From contig CM055094.1 of the NCBI GenBank assembly GCA_029204225.1, positions 63,566,442 through 63,630,441 of the forward strand: a DNA stretch of 64,000 nt, written 5' to 3'. The stretch is from Diphasiastrum complanatum (Eukaryota > Streptophyta > Lycopodiopsida > Lycopodiales > Lycopodiaceae). Made by a program: the position numbers and the translations under genes. Position 1 is the first letter of the stretch, and every line of letters begins with the position of its first letter. The notes beneath the pieces were generated by a model. That model ran no database searches. It saw nothing but the letters and a program-made list of their open reading frames with translations, and had not been told where the DNA came from. This document shows positions 10,552-25,096 of the stretch, one piece after another.

Positions 10552-13500
10552 GCCAAAAAATGTAGTGAGGATCAGTCCTCACAAGGTACAACATCCAGTG
10601 GCAAGAAGAAGCTGTCAAAGATCAAGTGTTTTTTCTGTGGAAAGAAAGGACATTATGCATCAAATCGTTTCAAGAAGAAGAACCAATCTAAAAAAGCTAA
10701 CCTTACTAATGAGGATGAGTGTGAGGGTGTAGAGAGTGAAAGAGAGGATTCATTAATGATGTATACTTTTTCACCTTTTCCTTTCAAGAATGAAGAACTC
10801 TGGTGGATAGATAGTGGGGCTAGTTCCACATGTCTAGTTCTAGGAACTCTTTCACTAATCTCATGCCATATCTAGGTGCAAAAAGGTCAATCTATACTGC
10901 TAATGATGTAGAGTGTAGGATTGAAGGAATAGGTAGCATTCCATTAAATGCATCATCATCAAAATCTTTTTGCTTACATGATGTACTGTATGTACCTAGA
11001 TTGACTAAGAATCTCATTAGTGTAGGATAGTTGTTGGATAGTGGATTGGATGTCAAGTTTCAAGTTGACAAGTATATAATCTCAAGAGAAAGTGAAGTTA
11101 TTGCTAGAGGATCTAGAATTGGTAAGTTGTACAAACTAGATTCTAGGGAGAGTGCTAACATTTCAGATATTGCTTATGAGACCAAGGTTCTATAGGAGGA
11201 TCTGTGGCATAAGAGATTGGGTCATCCCAATTTCAAAGCCATGCAATCTATGGTCAAATAAGGAAAAACTCTTGGTCTACCAAAGACACTGTCAAAGGAG
11301 CTTCTACCTTGTGAAGCTTGTGTGCTGGCAAAGTCACACAGAAGGCCTTTTCCTAGATCAAGTATCAAGACAAAGCAACCATTTGAACTTGTACACTCAG
11401 ATGTTCATTTCTCATCAACTAAGAACAAAAGAGGAGCCAACTGCTTTGTCTCTTTTTGTAGATGATTATACAAGACATTCTTGGATCTATATGTTGTCTT
11501 CAAATGCCATGGTTTATGATGTTTTAGGGGAATACACTTTCAATAAGTTTAAAGACTTTGTGAGAGAGAGGGTATTCAAAGAGAGTTCTCTTGTTCATAT
11601 ACTCCTCAGCAAAATGGAGTTGCTGAGAGAAAAAATAGAACTTTGTGTGAATGTGCAAAAGCCATTAGGCTGGAAGCTTCTCTGCCTAAAGAATTTTGGG
11701 GAGAGGCAGTTGCATGTGCAAACTATCTTTGTAATAGGCTTCCAAATCTTGAAATAGGAGGAAAGACACCATTTGAGATGTTGTATAAGAAAAAACCTAA
11801 GGTAGATCATTTTAGGATTTTTGGCTGTGTATGCTTTGTGCATATACCTCTAGAAAATAGGAAGAAGGAAGATCATAGTGCAGTAAAAGGAATTTTTTTA
11901 GGTTATGCATCTACTAAAAAAACATACAAGATTTATTTGCCCTCTACTGACAAAAATGTTGTTAGTAGAGATGTGGTCTTCCATGAAGATCAGAAATTTA
12001 ATTTGGATGATCTTCAGATCAAAGAGACTCATGCAAGATTAATCATCAACCTTGATGTTATTCAAGAAGAGGTGAGGTCGAGGCTTGAGGAGGAGCAGAT
12101 TCAAGCTATCACACCAAGAAGATCTACACGAGCAAGATCTGAGCCAAGGAGGCTCACATATGATGAAGAAGGAAGGCAAGTGGAAGGTGAAACTTCCTAT
12201 CGTGCACCTTTTATATCAGATGAAGAGCCTAAGGATGTCCAAGAAGCTTTTCAATCCAAGGAGTGGGTTGAAGCAATGACCCAAGAATTTGAAGCCTTGA
12301 TGTCAAATAACAGATGGGAGCTTGTGGAGCCACCAAACAACATGCATGTGATCGGATGTAAGTGGGTATTCAGAATCAAGTATAATCATGATGGATCTAT
12401 CAATAAGTATAAAGCAAGACTTTGTGCTAAAGGCTACTCACAAATTAAAGGTCTTGATTATGAAGATACCTTTGCACCAGTTGCAAAGATGGTAACAATT
12501 CGAATACTCATCTTTCTTACATGTTTTCACAAATGGAGTATGTTCCAGTTTGATGTTTCTAATGCATTTCTCAATGGTTACCTTGAGGAGGAGATTTATA
12601 TGGAGCAACCTCCAGGTTTTGTGAAGGAAGGTGATGAATCAAAAGTTTGTCTTTTGTTCAAAACTCTGTATGGACTGAAACAGGCAACAAGGTCTTGGTA
12701 TGCAAGGCTCAATCTTATCTCATATCACTCAGATTTTTTCTAAGTGAATATGACCCTTCTCTGTATTATAAGTTTGTAGATAACTTTGTAATTATTCTTC
12801 TCATCTATGTAGATGATATTATTCTTTGTGGAAACAGTGAGAAGTTAGTTGAAGAAACTAAGCATGCACTTGGTACTGAGTTTAAAATGCAGGACTTAGG
12901 AGTTCTTCACTATATTCTAGGCCTTGAAATAGATTTTTGAAAAGGTCATGCATTTATAGGCCAAAGTAGATATGCACTTTCCATGCTCAGGAAATTTCAT
13001 ATGGAGAACTGTAAAGGCATAGATACACCTATGGAGCACACTGTAAAAGTTCCTATTAAAGATGATGAAAAATCCTTTGAGGACGTCACTCTTTATAGAA
13101 GTCTTATTGGCTCACTTATTTGGTTAACAGTGACTAGGCCTGATCTAAGCTTTTGTGTTCATAAGCTAAGTCAACACATGCACTATCCAAAGTTATATCA
13201 TTGGAAGTTGGCTAAAAGTGTCTTGAGGTATATATCTTCTACCTTGGATTATGGACTATACTATGAAGGAGAAGATCTGACGTTGATTGCTTTATCAGAT
13301 TCAAATTTTGTAGGAGACAGGTTGGATAGAAAATCCACAAGTGCTTACACTATATATCTTGGAGGAAATTTGGTTTTTTGGCTGTCAAAGAAACAGGCAA
13401 CTATTTTCTTATCATCCTGTGAAGCTGAATACAAATATCTTACAACCACAACAAAGGAGGTTTTATGGATCAAAAGGCTACTTTTGGAGCTTAAGTGTTA

Positions 13501-13771
13501 TGCAGATAAAGATTTACCAATTATCAAGAATGATAGCATTTCTGCTCAGGCTCTTGCAAATAGTCCAGTCTTTCATGCAAGGAGCAAGCATATTGAAGTG
13601 GCTCATCATTTTGTAAGAGAAAAAGTCATTGGAAGAGAGATCTCATTGGAGCATGTTTCATCTTCAGATTGTGTTGCAGATCTTTTCACCAGGCCTCTAC
13701 TCAAGAATGTCTTTATGAAGATGAGGTCTAACCATGGCCTAATTTCGAAATCTATGTTGATAGGAACATAA
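10552..13771 (+). pseudogene. Copia 2 gag (partial)-PR-IN-RT-RH polyprotein
   Basis: Plus-strand Ty1/copia polyprotein without its N-terminal gag and 5' LTR. It begins at a zinc knuckle CFFCGKKGHYASNRF (the last Cys is Arg), then protease WWIDSGASS at 10801, pre-integrase WHKRLGHPNF at 11203, and integrase. A deletion near 11520 joins MLSSNAMV to GEYTFNKFKDF, removing the second catalytic Asp. Then NGVAERKNRTLCECAK at 11613, RT from 12270 (GCKWVFRIKYNHDGS, YVDDIIL at 12808) and RNase H (SSCEAEYKYL, with Cys in place of the usual Thr, near 13420). Several frameshifts (10830, 11640, 12730) and a TGA near 12938 show it is inactive. Sequence resembles copia D. Confidence 0.85.
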
Positions 13772-13785
13772 ATTTTGAGGAGGAG

Positions 13786-14513
13786 TGTGAAGACTATTAA
13801 AATATTATCTTCCTATCTCGAGTTTGGGGTCATGTCCATGATAATTTCCACTAGATTTCATGTTGTACATATAAGGAGCGTGAATTGAGCACATATCCTT
13901 CTAGTGTAGCTCGGATTTGAGTTAGATAGGTTCAATTATGATGACATGCAGATGTTTTGATAGCATACAAAGTCTTAGTGTATGCATGCAAGCCACATGT
14001 AATCAGTGCATGCAACATGCAAAGTAGTTTCTGTGATCTACACATGTCTAGGCAATTTTATGAGTTGACATGAAGTACATGCACCATACATGCATGAAGT
14101 TACACATGTGGATCTCTGGTAGGTGAGTTAATTCAGTTAACTGGACTTTCCATGCAACTCCACTGTAGGAATTTGAGTCTCTCTCATGTAGGGAAAGCTG
14201 GGCATGTTTTGCCATATTGTGAATATTGAGATTTTGGTGTTTTGGACTCATTCTCTCTCTACCCGAGTTTTCTATGTATGATTTTCTCTCTCTACCCGAG
14301 AGTAGCTTTTTTTTCCATGCTGAACACTTAGAATTATTTTCTAACATTCATTTCTCATAGTGAAGAGTTAGATTTTTTGATCAGATGTATGCCATTGTGC
14401 TCTTGTCTTAGATTTTTCAAGCATACTATTCTTTGATCAATCTTGTGTAATCAATTCCTCAGTAAGATCCTGTAGGGTGGGTGGTGAAGTTCACACGTGC
14501 TAAAAACTTCACA
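13786..14513 (+). repeat. 3' LTR of copia 2
   Basis: Starts TGTGAAGACT straight after the purine tract GAGGAGGAG (13777-13785) and ends AACTTCACA at 14513. The ends are inverted copies (TGTGAAG/CTTCACA). Length is 728 bp. The right flank TATGG does not match CAACC at 8991-8995. Confidence 0.8.
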
Positions 14514-14826
14514 TATGGTCACTTCACTCAAAGAATTATGGTATGAACCTAAATCCACTCGGAGACATGGAAACAATCCAATTGACAACAAAGAATTATA
14601 CGAAGACAGTTTTTCAAAAGACTGGGTTCCAAACAATGACGGTGTAGAAGATGTAGATATTGATGTTGTGATTTATGCATGGAAAACCAAGGCAAAAAAG
14701 ATGGTAAAGAAACATGGATATGATGTCGAAAGATCAATATCTGTTCCAGAAATCTCTCAAGCACACATCAAGGAGTATTTGTACAAATTGGTTGATGCAT
14801 GTGTAGCTGATGTTGATGAGTACTAG
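14514..14826 (+). pseudogene. Probable 3' end of the split DUF7869-type gene
   Basis: An open plus-strand frame begins right after the copia 2 LTR (TSLKELWYEPKST...) and runs to a TAG after VADVDEY. It has no retroelement motif. It starts where copia 2 ends, on the same strand as the gene that stops at 8995 with LPLSPY. The simplest reading is that it is the displaced C-terminus of that gene, with about 5.5 kb inserted. The exact join is not in frame as it stands. This is inference from position and composition; it could instead be an unrelated fragment. Confidence 0.45.
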
Positions 14827-17333
<2,507 letters not shown>

Positions 17334-17404
17334 GGGCAAAATCCTAAAAAAAGTCCAATTGTTTTGCCAAAGTCCAAAATTAATTGATATTGTGTTAAGG
17401 TGAG

Positions 17405-17948
17405 ACTTCTTCTTTGGCAAAAAGAAAGAACAGTCTAAGTTGAAATGCTTTTATTGTGGAATCAAAGGGCATTTTGCAATGAAGAAGCAAAGAGATGAAA
17501 CAAGCAAGTTAATCAACTTTACTACTAATGATGAGGAACTAGGTGGTGGTGATTCTCTTTTGATGTGTTCTTCAAATCCAATATCAAGTGAAGGTGACAA
17601 AGATTCATGGTGGATTATAGTGGAGCTAGTTCACACATGACTAGTCACAAGGAGTTCTTTACTTCTTTGGTCACTTATGATGGAGCCAGGAAAGCAATTC
17701 ACATGGCCAATGGTGGTGAGTGTGTGATCAAAGGTATTGGTTCAATTCCTATTTGTCTCTCTACTAATAGGAAAGCAAGACTTGATGGTGTTTTTTACAT
17801 TCCTTCACTTTCAGAGAATTTGCTAAGTGTTGGTCAAATGATAGAGAAAGAATACATGGTAAATTTTGGTGGTGATGTTTGTTCCATTACAAAGGAAGAA
17901 ATCTTGGTAGCTAGGGACAATATGTTGGATTATTTTCCTTCTTACTAA
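17405..17948 (+). pseudogene. Copia gag zinc knuckle and protease fragment
   Basis: Plus-strand fragment: KLKCFYCGIKGHFAMKK (zinc knuckle with the last Cys lost), then a frameshift to YSGASSHMTSHKEFFTSL (protease, first Asp replaced by Tyr), YIPSLSENLLSVGQM and a truncated pre-integrase end. It is close to the same region of copia D. No LTR is attached on either side. Confidence 0.85.
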
Positions 17949-18079
17949 TCGACTAATCGGTTTTTAATCCTCATCCATTGTTTATCTAGTTTCGCGAATT
18001 TTCTCATGTTCTTTTATAGTCTGCAGATTTACAAGTGTTTTTACACAGTCTACAGAAAAACACGGAGTTTGACTACAAT

Positions 18080-18342
18080 TGTTAAAAATTAGATATGCAA
18101 CATCAAGCATTCACCATAAGCAATCACCACAAGAAGGCGGAAGAAGAACACGCACTATCGCTCTATCACACTGACTCATACAGAATGTAAAAAGTACAAA
18201 TAAACCCTGAACCCCTGATAGAGAGAGAAAATTTATGAGTAGACTAATAAACTAGCCTATGGCTAACGACAGCTGGTCACAACTGTCAACATTAATGTAC
18301 CTCGTAAACAGTACCAATGAAGTTTATCGTTGATTTCTAACA
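18080..18342 (-). repeat. 3' LTR of copia C (boundaries approximate)
   Basis: Minus-strand LTR starting TGTTAGAAATCA at 18342 after a GAGGGAG purine tract. The far end is set at the near-inverted TGTTAAAAATT (18080). The first part matches the copia I LTR at 50028-50265, so the two are one family. Confidence 0.6.
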
Positions 18343-19456
18343 CTCTCCCTCAATGATTAAATTACATTCTTCTATTCCTAATAGAGTACGAAACCTCTCA
18401 AATTTACATCTACCTAATGACTTAGTAAAAATATCTACCATTTGATCTTCAGATTTACAAAAAACAAGATCAATGGTTCCATCGAAAATTTTCTCTCGAA
18501 ACAAAATGGTAGTGTATTTCGATGTGCTTGGTTTGAGCATGTAAAACTGGATTTTTGGCAAGGTGAATGCAACTTTGATTCTTGCAAGATATAGTAGTCG
18601 CATCCACTTATGGTTGACCTAAATCCACAAGCAATCTTCGTAACCATACCGCTTCTTGTGTAGCATTGCTGAGTGCTCGATATTCAGCTTCTGTCGATGA
18701 TATGGCTACTGTAGGTTACTTTTAGCTGCTCCATGGAATTGCAGCTGTACCATAACTGAATGTATGACCACTGGTAGATCTTCTGTCATCAATAATACCT
18801 GCCCAATCGACATTTGTATAATCTACCAACATTGGTGCTTCAGGCTGATCATACTTCAAACCAAAATTCAATGTCCCTCGAATGTATCTGAGAATACGTT
18901 CAGCAGACTTCCAGTGTGCCTGACTATGATCTTGCATAAATTAACTAACAACACCAACAACATAAGAAATATCAGGTCACGTGTGTGTCAAATAAATGAA
19001 GCTACTCACCAGTTTTCTTTACAAATAAGCATCCACTTTCTCAGATTCATCATATGCAGTAAGCTTGATGTTAACATCTATAGGTGTACTCAAAGGCTTA
19101 CAATCTTGCATATTGAGCTTATAAAGCAAATCTCGTGCATATTTGCTTTGTGTAAGAAAGACTGTGTCTTCCTTTTGCCATACTTCAATGCCAAGACAAT
19201 AGTGCATCAATCCTACATCACTCATGTCAAAAGCATTGGAAAGATTTGATTTTATTTCATCAATTAGACTCTCATTACTTCCTATGATAATCAAATCATA
19301 CACATACAACACAATGAACACCATATCTGAATCTTGTCTTAGAATGTAAAGATTAGGATTAGCATCACTCTCTACCATTCCCCTTCACTTGAAGTGTTCA
19401 TCAATGCAAGAGTACCATGCCCGTGGTGCTTGCTTCAATCCATAAACGGCTTTGTT
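18343..19456 (-). pseudogene. Copia C RT and RNase H fragment
   Basis: Minus-strand remnant starting near 19450 with YGLKQAPRAWY, then FIVLYVYDLIIIGSNES (the YVDD box reads YVYD), GLMHYCLGIEVWQ, then RNase H (ISSTEAEYRAL near 18690, AKNPVLHAQTKHIEIHYHF near 18540, KSLGRCKFERFRTLLGIEE near 18400). Stops and frameshifts are present. The 5' side is cut at 19456 by a solo-LTR-like unit. Confidence 0.8.
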
Positions 19457-19832
19457 TGTTAGAATAATAAATGTAAATGATGTAGAAGCCATAGGTTACT
19501 ATGAGCCAAAAGGTCGAAATCTGTGTAACCATGGTCATTTATATTTTAGGCCCAAGTTAGTATGAAACTAACTTGTAGGGACTCGTGGGTCCACTAGGGG
19601 CCTATACATGTGAATTAAGTACCTAACTTGTTATTTGGGGTACTTAATTATTTTATGTAACTTATGGTAGCTAGATAGCCATTAGTCAAGTTATTGGACA
19701 GCCAACAGTCATGAAGGTAGATAGCCATCTTGGACTACTTATATGTAGCCATTCATTTGTAGTATAGTTTTGTCCTGCCTGTCAGAGGACTACTCATGGT
19801 TGTTCTCTCTTGGAAACACTTACATTCTAACA
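19457..19832 (+). repeat. Solo-LTR-like unit
   Basis: A 376-bp unit with perfect 8-bp inverted ends, TGTTAGAA at 19457 and TTCTAACA at 19832. No primer site follows and no purine tract precedes it. Flanks (TTGTT and GAGAT) do not match, so either a target duplication has been lost or the unit is rearranged. Strand is arbitrary. Confidence 0.6.
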
Positions 19833-20799
19833 GAGATGCAAGCCAAGAACGTTCATTCACAGATAAGCATACATCCCAAATGAACATTCAGTAGATTCTA
19901 CAGCTACCTACTCTTAAAAACAACCTGAATCACCTACAATATACTACACTGAGCTACACTTGCATTAGTTGACAAAACAAGAAACAAGAACTAATCTACA
20001 GCATATTAGAAGTCCAAGAATCAAGAAACCAACCAGTATTTTGATTCTTGGACATCCCAAGAACATCAAAAACTGGATTGTAAAGAGATATGCAAGAACT
20101 ACACCACAAATCTAGCCTATTTAGTTTACTTGAATGTTGGCTCCTACATCAATCCACAAGAAAACATGAAATCTAATCCACAACTAGGAAAGCAAGAAAA
20201 CTAATCCACTCTAAATCCACAACCACACACAATATGAATGGAAGGGCATGATCATAGGGGCATCACTCAAGAAAACCATCATGATCAAGGAGCTCAGTGT
20301 AGCATAAAACTCATAGAAAATCTTCTTATTAAGCATGGAGTAGATACAATGCAAAAAGCTCCTCTACACATAGAGAGAGTCTCTTAAATAAGCAAGAGAG
20401 CTTCTTAGTTGGCATCCTAGTGGAATTTCCACATTTTACAAATTACAAGTGGAACAATGCTCTCCACTAGAGGTCACCATCAAAAGGTGGCTCACTCTAC
20501 TTTCTTTAAGAGGGGTCTACTTGCATTTATTACATTTGCCTAGAAATACTAGTTCCTACATGGTCATTCCATCTTTCGGGATTCACCATGAGGCTTACAC
20601 AGTTCTTGCTTGTCATTCCTAGCTAGTATTCCTCAGCTCTCAATCTTCGTTCATCTCGTCTTCTTAGAGACCTCCTCAGTCTAAGGTGAGAGGTGCTCTT
20701 GAGTTTCTCTGTCCGAGTATCTTGGGGATTCGTCAGAATCCTATTATAGGATCTTCATTCTGGATTTTGCGGAGTTAGCCTGACCAATTTACAAGCTCA
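19833..20799. other. No gene recognised
   Basis: A 970-bp A/C-rich stretch with short frames only. It may be leader or LTR material of the gypsy element that follows. I see no PBS or repeat boundary. Confidence 0.4.
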
Positions 20800-21135
20800 C
20801 AACGGATCCACATTGGAACGAGAAAGCCCTAAAGGCTTTCCAAAAGCTTAAGGATGCATTGGTTTCAGCACCAATATTATGCCCACCCAATTGATCCATT
20901 GAGTTTCATGTGCATACGGATGCATCGAAGTATGCAGTTGAAGCAGTCTTAACCCAGCCAGGTGAATACAAAAAGGATTTTCCAATCCGATCTGCAAGCT
21001 GACAGCTCAGTGATACAGAAATGATTTATTCAACCACAGAGCGGGAAGCACTGGCAATGATCTATGCGGTTAAGAAATTTTGGCACTACTTAATGGCCAC
21101 CCATTTCACTTTTTATAAGGACCATCAACCACACA
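20800..21135 (+). pseudogene. Ty3/gypsy RT-RNase H fragment
   Basis: One plus-strand frame reads HWNEKALKAFQKLKDALVSA, then (after TGA) IEFHVHTDASKYAVEAVLTQ, then (after another TGA) TEREALAMIYAVKKFWHYL and THFTFYKDHQ. This is the end of RT and the RNase H core of Ty3/gypsy elements, where the TDAS Asp and the TERE Glu are catalytic. Two nonsense codons make it dead. No LTR is attached. Confidence 0.88.
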
Positions 21136-22020
21136 TTTCGCTATTCTGATAGAACATTACCACTAGATCTAGGAAGATCAAGCCAAATCAAGCTAGATCC
21201 ATCAATATTCAGCCAGATCTGACAAGATCGGAAAAATCCATCAGAATCCAAGAGGGATCCAGATTCAGATGGGATCAAGAAGGAAGCAGATCATCAGATT
21301 ATGCCAATAAGCTCCCTAAATTTGCAGATCAGAGACCTCGATCTCAGTAACTATGACAAATTAAAGGCAAAAATCTACCAAAGACTGATCGATCTATTAT
21401 CGGATGTCCATCAGCACTTTCAGAGAACTACCAATAGTCAAATCAAGCATGGATGAAGCTGATTACTAGTTTGCAAAAGTTAAAAATCAGAAAATCTCAA
21501 GATCTCATCAAAAAACACTCTAAAAGAGCAATTTTTTCATGATTTTTGGAGATTCTCTGGGAGATAGCTCTTGAAACTTGGACAGTCACTAGATCTGACC
21601 CAAATGCATCCATGAAAATCTCTGCGAGAGTTCCTGATGGAGGAATCATCATTTTTTTGTGTGTGCGAGAGTTCCCAGAAGCTGAATCTTCGAAACCGTC
21701 GCAGACCATCAAGATCATCCTACCAACCCTCGCAAGGTGTCTAAATGGAATCAGAGTAGTGAAATTAGTCTACCTACAAGGTCTGATCTTGAAAATACAA
21801 TCACAGGAACATGTTGTGTGAGAGATGACTTCCTACAAGAGTTGAACCCTCGCAGACAGTCTGAACCCTCGTAGAACCTTTGCATGGCAGTCAAATCACC
21901 TTCTGAACTCTCGCAGACTTCCTTGAGGTCTTAGAATTTTGTGAAAAAGGTTCCTGCCAAAATTTGGGTGGAACTGAACAAGGTAAAATGGATTTCACCT
22001 AATACGCACTTTAAATTCTG

Positions 22021-22030
22021 CTATATAAGG
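22021..22030 (+). promoter_or_regulatory. TATA-box-like promoter of the gag-like gene
   Basis: CTATATAAGG lies about 250 bp upstream of the gag-like ATG at 22281. The matching TTATATAAGG is kept in the inverted arm (25509-25519). Conservation in both copies and position support a core promoter. Confidence 0.5.
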
Positions 22031-22280
22031 GCTGAATTCGAGTCATTTGTCACCTTTGATGGCAAAGCTCTGCTGAAATTTACACTGAAATTTCCAAGTT
22101 TTCTGTTTGCGACCAAACTTCCTACCAGCTATCATCTGCTCATATTGAATACAGATCTGCATTCTAAACTATAGTTCTTGCCATCCAACACTCGTTATTC
22201 ACAATTTTTTGTCGTTCCATACCTTTTTACCTTTTCCACCGTTTTTTCTACGTTTTCATCCTCTAACTATCACTACTAAC

Positions 22281-22784
22281 ATGGCCTCCTCATCCTCTGA
22301 AGACTCTGGCACCAAGCAGGTGATCCAGCGTGAAATCCCCAAGGCCACACAGATTTGGCCCTTACCCTCTAACGCTCTAATCCAACCATGGCTACAAACA
22401 GTCGGCCCACTTCTTGAGGCAATGGGATTTTTCCCGGCGCTTTTCCATTCTGAGATTAACATGGGCCTTGCCCTTCATACTTACGCCACATGGGAAGCGC
22501 CGAAGACACGCTTCTACTTCCTATACCAAGGTACTATGTACAAGGTCAGGATTAACGCAAACTCGATGGTCATCATTGGCATTATGTCTGGTGACTGTTA
22601 GCTTATCTCCCATCGTCAAGCCAAAACTCTGATCAAATCTTTCGTCACCCAAATTTCACCAGAAATCCCAATCTAGACTAACAATGGTTACTTGATAGAT
22701 GCTATCACGGAACCCGTCATTTAGGCGACTGCGCATTTGTTGAATAGCTTTCTGGTTATTTCAACATTTCGCAAGGACAGAATC
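22281..22784 (+). pseudogene. N-terminal part of the gag-like gene
   Basis: ATG at 22281 opens a frame starting MASSSSEDSGTKQVI, followed by WPLPSNALIQPWLQTVGPLL, LHTYATWEAPKTRFYFLYQ and VRINANSMVIIGIMSGDC, then TAG at 22599. The same frame continues past it (LISHRQAKTLIKSF, then two more stops) until an LTR interrupts at 22785. The right arm joins its remnant to the gag-like body near 25096, which ties this N-terminus to the Ser/Thr-rich protein. The segment is aromatic-rich and compact, as in a structural gag, but I know no family for it. Confidence 0.5.
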
Positions 22785-23449
22785 TGAAGAAACAAAGTGT
22801 TTCTGAATACAAAGCCTTGCTAGCTTACGGCCCCTCGCTTGACGAACATGTTCGTGAGCTCGAACATTTGAAGACACGAAACATGAAGAGTTTCGCGAAC
22901 ATGAAAGTCAACGAAGACGAAGACCAACAGTTCGCAAACACGAAGGATCCAGGAACAAGATTCTTTTGCGGTCCAGCAAGAGAGAAAGGCAGACGAGGTA
23001 AACAAGACCAACGATGGAAACGAAACCCATTTTGTCCTCACGCTCCTAGGAGTACCACCAGAGATCACACAAGTACCCAGAAGTACAGAGATCTGACCTG
23101 ATGGCATGACGTCAGCAGATACTTCCTAGGTTGTGGCTAATCTGCCACTCTTATAATTCTTTGGTTAGTTGTAGATCCTTAATCACTCTAATCTTAGATT
23201 TGCACAGAGATACCGTACCTACTGAATTATACTTGACACATATCAAAACATGATACATAGAGTATAACTTAGAGAAGAAAGAACACGAAGAAGTCTGATG
23301 CTAGTAAGCAATCAAGACGAACACAGACAGAAGCTCTGCCTGCGTGCGAGAAGATAATTATGTTTAGGATCAGAAGATCCAATTGTCCGCTAGTGAAGCG
23401 AGACTACTACTCGTGAGAGAGCCGTGCTTCTCTCACGCCAACACACTGC
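22785..23449 (+). repeat. Truncated LTR of the copia A family
   Basis: Begins TGAAGAAACAAAG at 22785 and matches the reverse complement of 3771 to about 3110. It stops near 23449 after about 665 bp of a 1018-bp LTR. It sits directly in the gag-like gene and no primer site follows. The break joins oppositely oriented gag-like sequence. Confidence 0.8.
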
Positions 23450-25096
23450 TGGCCTATGCAGCGTCAAAAATAGGTGGCGGTGGAATTACCACGGGGACGG
23501 GCTGGGCCTTTTTCTCCATGAACTGTTGGCAAGCCTTGAGGGCTTGTTTGACCTGGGTGAGCTCGTGAGTTGCGTTTGCCCAATATTTATTGAACTCTAC
23601 CTAGTAGTTGTTTAAGGTTTGGATATAGACCCGCACCTGACACCAAAAGAGATTCATTTCTGATTCAGATAGCGTCCTTGAGTCTGGTGCAAGTTGAGCT
23701 AACCATGCAAGCTTTTCATTTTGTAGGGCTTTGACTTTCTCCCCAAGGTGCGTATTCTCTACTTCGTATATCTATAGTTGCACCTAGAGTGGAGCAAGTC
23801 GTTGAGACTCTTCGGATTGAAGCTCCCACACCTTCGTGGAGGCCTCTATCAGCTCTTTGGAGAGGCTTTGGATGTAAAGATTAAGGCCCTCCTCCTTCTG
23901 CTACAGCTTGACAATCTCTCGGTGCCCTTTTTGTTCATGTTGCTGAGCTAGAATCAGCTCGTGCTGCAGCTTTGTGAGTTCCGCTTGCAACTGTGTGTTG
24001 CTTGTTGCCAGGTGTAGTAGCTTGCTTTCCAAAATAGCTTTGGCCACTACCGCCTCCAGGATGTACTTGTCCAGAGTTTGGTACGCCATCGTTAAGTCGG
24101 TGGGAGCAGCCGGTACACTGGAACTGGTAGGGACTTGTGTTGTATTGGCTCCGGCGACTTGTGGAGTTCCGTCGTCATCGTCTTCAATGAGGTTCTCGTT
24201 GGACCTGATGTCATCTGGGGCAATGGGATCAGCCCGATCTGGCGATGGTATGAAAGTGGTTTGAACAAATGCGTCATCAAAAAATGGTTGGTTGCCCTCG
24301 GCAATATTTGGTGGTGAAGCAGGTGGGGTGTGAGAAGCAATAGTGGAAACGGGGTTGAGGATGGTTTGTCCAAATGAGAGTATGGGAGGAACAGAGGGGA
24401 ACTGAAGGGTGGTGTGGAGTATGGAGGAAGGCGAGGATGGAGCAGAAAGGGTCTGGCGTGGGGGTGAAAAATTGATGACTTGCATCCACACCAGAGTGTC
24501 AAGAGACAACTGAGAATCGGAGAGATTAAACGTGAGGGGAGTGACGGTGGCAACAAGAGTGATGCCGGAGGATGCGATGGTGATGGACAAAGTAGTGGAT
24601 AATGGAACAAAAATGGAAGTGGTATCAACAAAGGAAACGAGAATGGACACAAAAATGGTTGTGGATGGAACAGAAAGAGAGGTAGTGACAACAGAGACCG
24701 GAGGAGAGGGTTGCACGGAAGAAGAAGTGGTGGAGGTGCGTCTTTGGGTAGCAGGTGGAGATGAAGATGTAGAGGCAACACACACATTCGTTTGTTGGCC
24801 GTTGTGTCAGTAATTGCAGGTTGGGAGGTGGATGCTTGAGATGGCGGATAGAGGTTAGTGTGCGGCACGGTGGAAGACAAAAGGGATGAGCGGTGGAAAT
24901 CGAGCACTTTCGTCTCGAGAAGTGCACTGGCAAAATTACACTACAGGGGGCCTGCTACGATACGCTCACGGTTGTTGGGTTTAATGGAGATGGTTAGTTC
25001 ACGAATGAGGAAGCTATGCCAGTTGTATGGCACAACTGAGGGGCCAAGGAATTAAAAAAAAGATTCCACTATCTGACTCAACAGTTTGGACTGGAT
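23450..25096 (-). pseudogene. Gag-like reading frame, copy 2 (central part)
   Basis: The best-kept copy of the middle of the gag-like protein. A 294-codon frame (24785-23901) holds the Ser/Thr/Pro-rich linker, an acidic patch (NENLIEDDDDGTPQ) and a predicted coiled coil (LTMAYQTLDKYILEAVVAKA, LQAELTKLQHELILAQQHEQ). The upstream part (25070-24800) is in another frame and includes DELTISIKPNNRE. Compared with copy 1 it keeps about 80 bp near 24484-24572 that copy 1 lost. Confidence 0.5.

Larger units (their letters stand above)
21389..22784 (+). repeat. Left arm of a large imperfect palindrome
   Basis: This region recurs in inverse orientation at 25096-26150. Shared landmarks include the ATCGATCTATTA start, an upstream region rich in CTCGCAGA-type words, a TATA box and the start of the gag-like gene. 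The right arm lacks about 345 bp (22271-22615 here). The spacer is 22785-25095. Confidence 0.8.

Noticed and set aside
20800-21135. Caulimovirus-like RT/RNase H origin
   Set aside because: The TDAS..TEREALAMIYAVKKF layout fits plant Ty3/gypsy, and no virus coat or movement protein is nearby.
21546-21821. 91-codon plus frame in the left palindrome arm
   Set aside because: Its inverted partner in the right arm is broken differently, and it lies in the upstream region of the gag-like gene.
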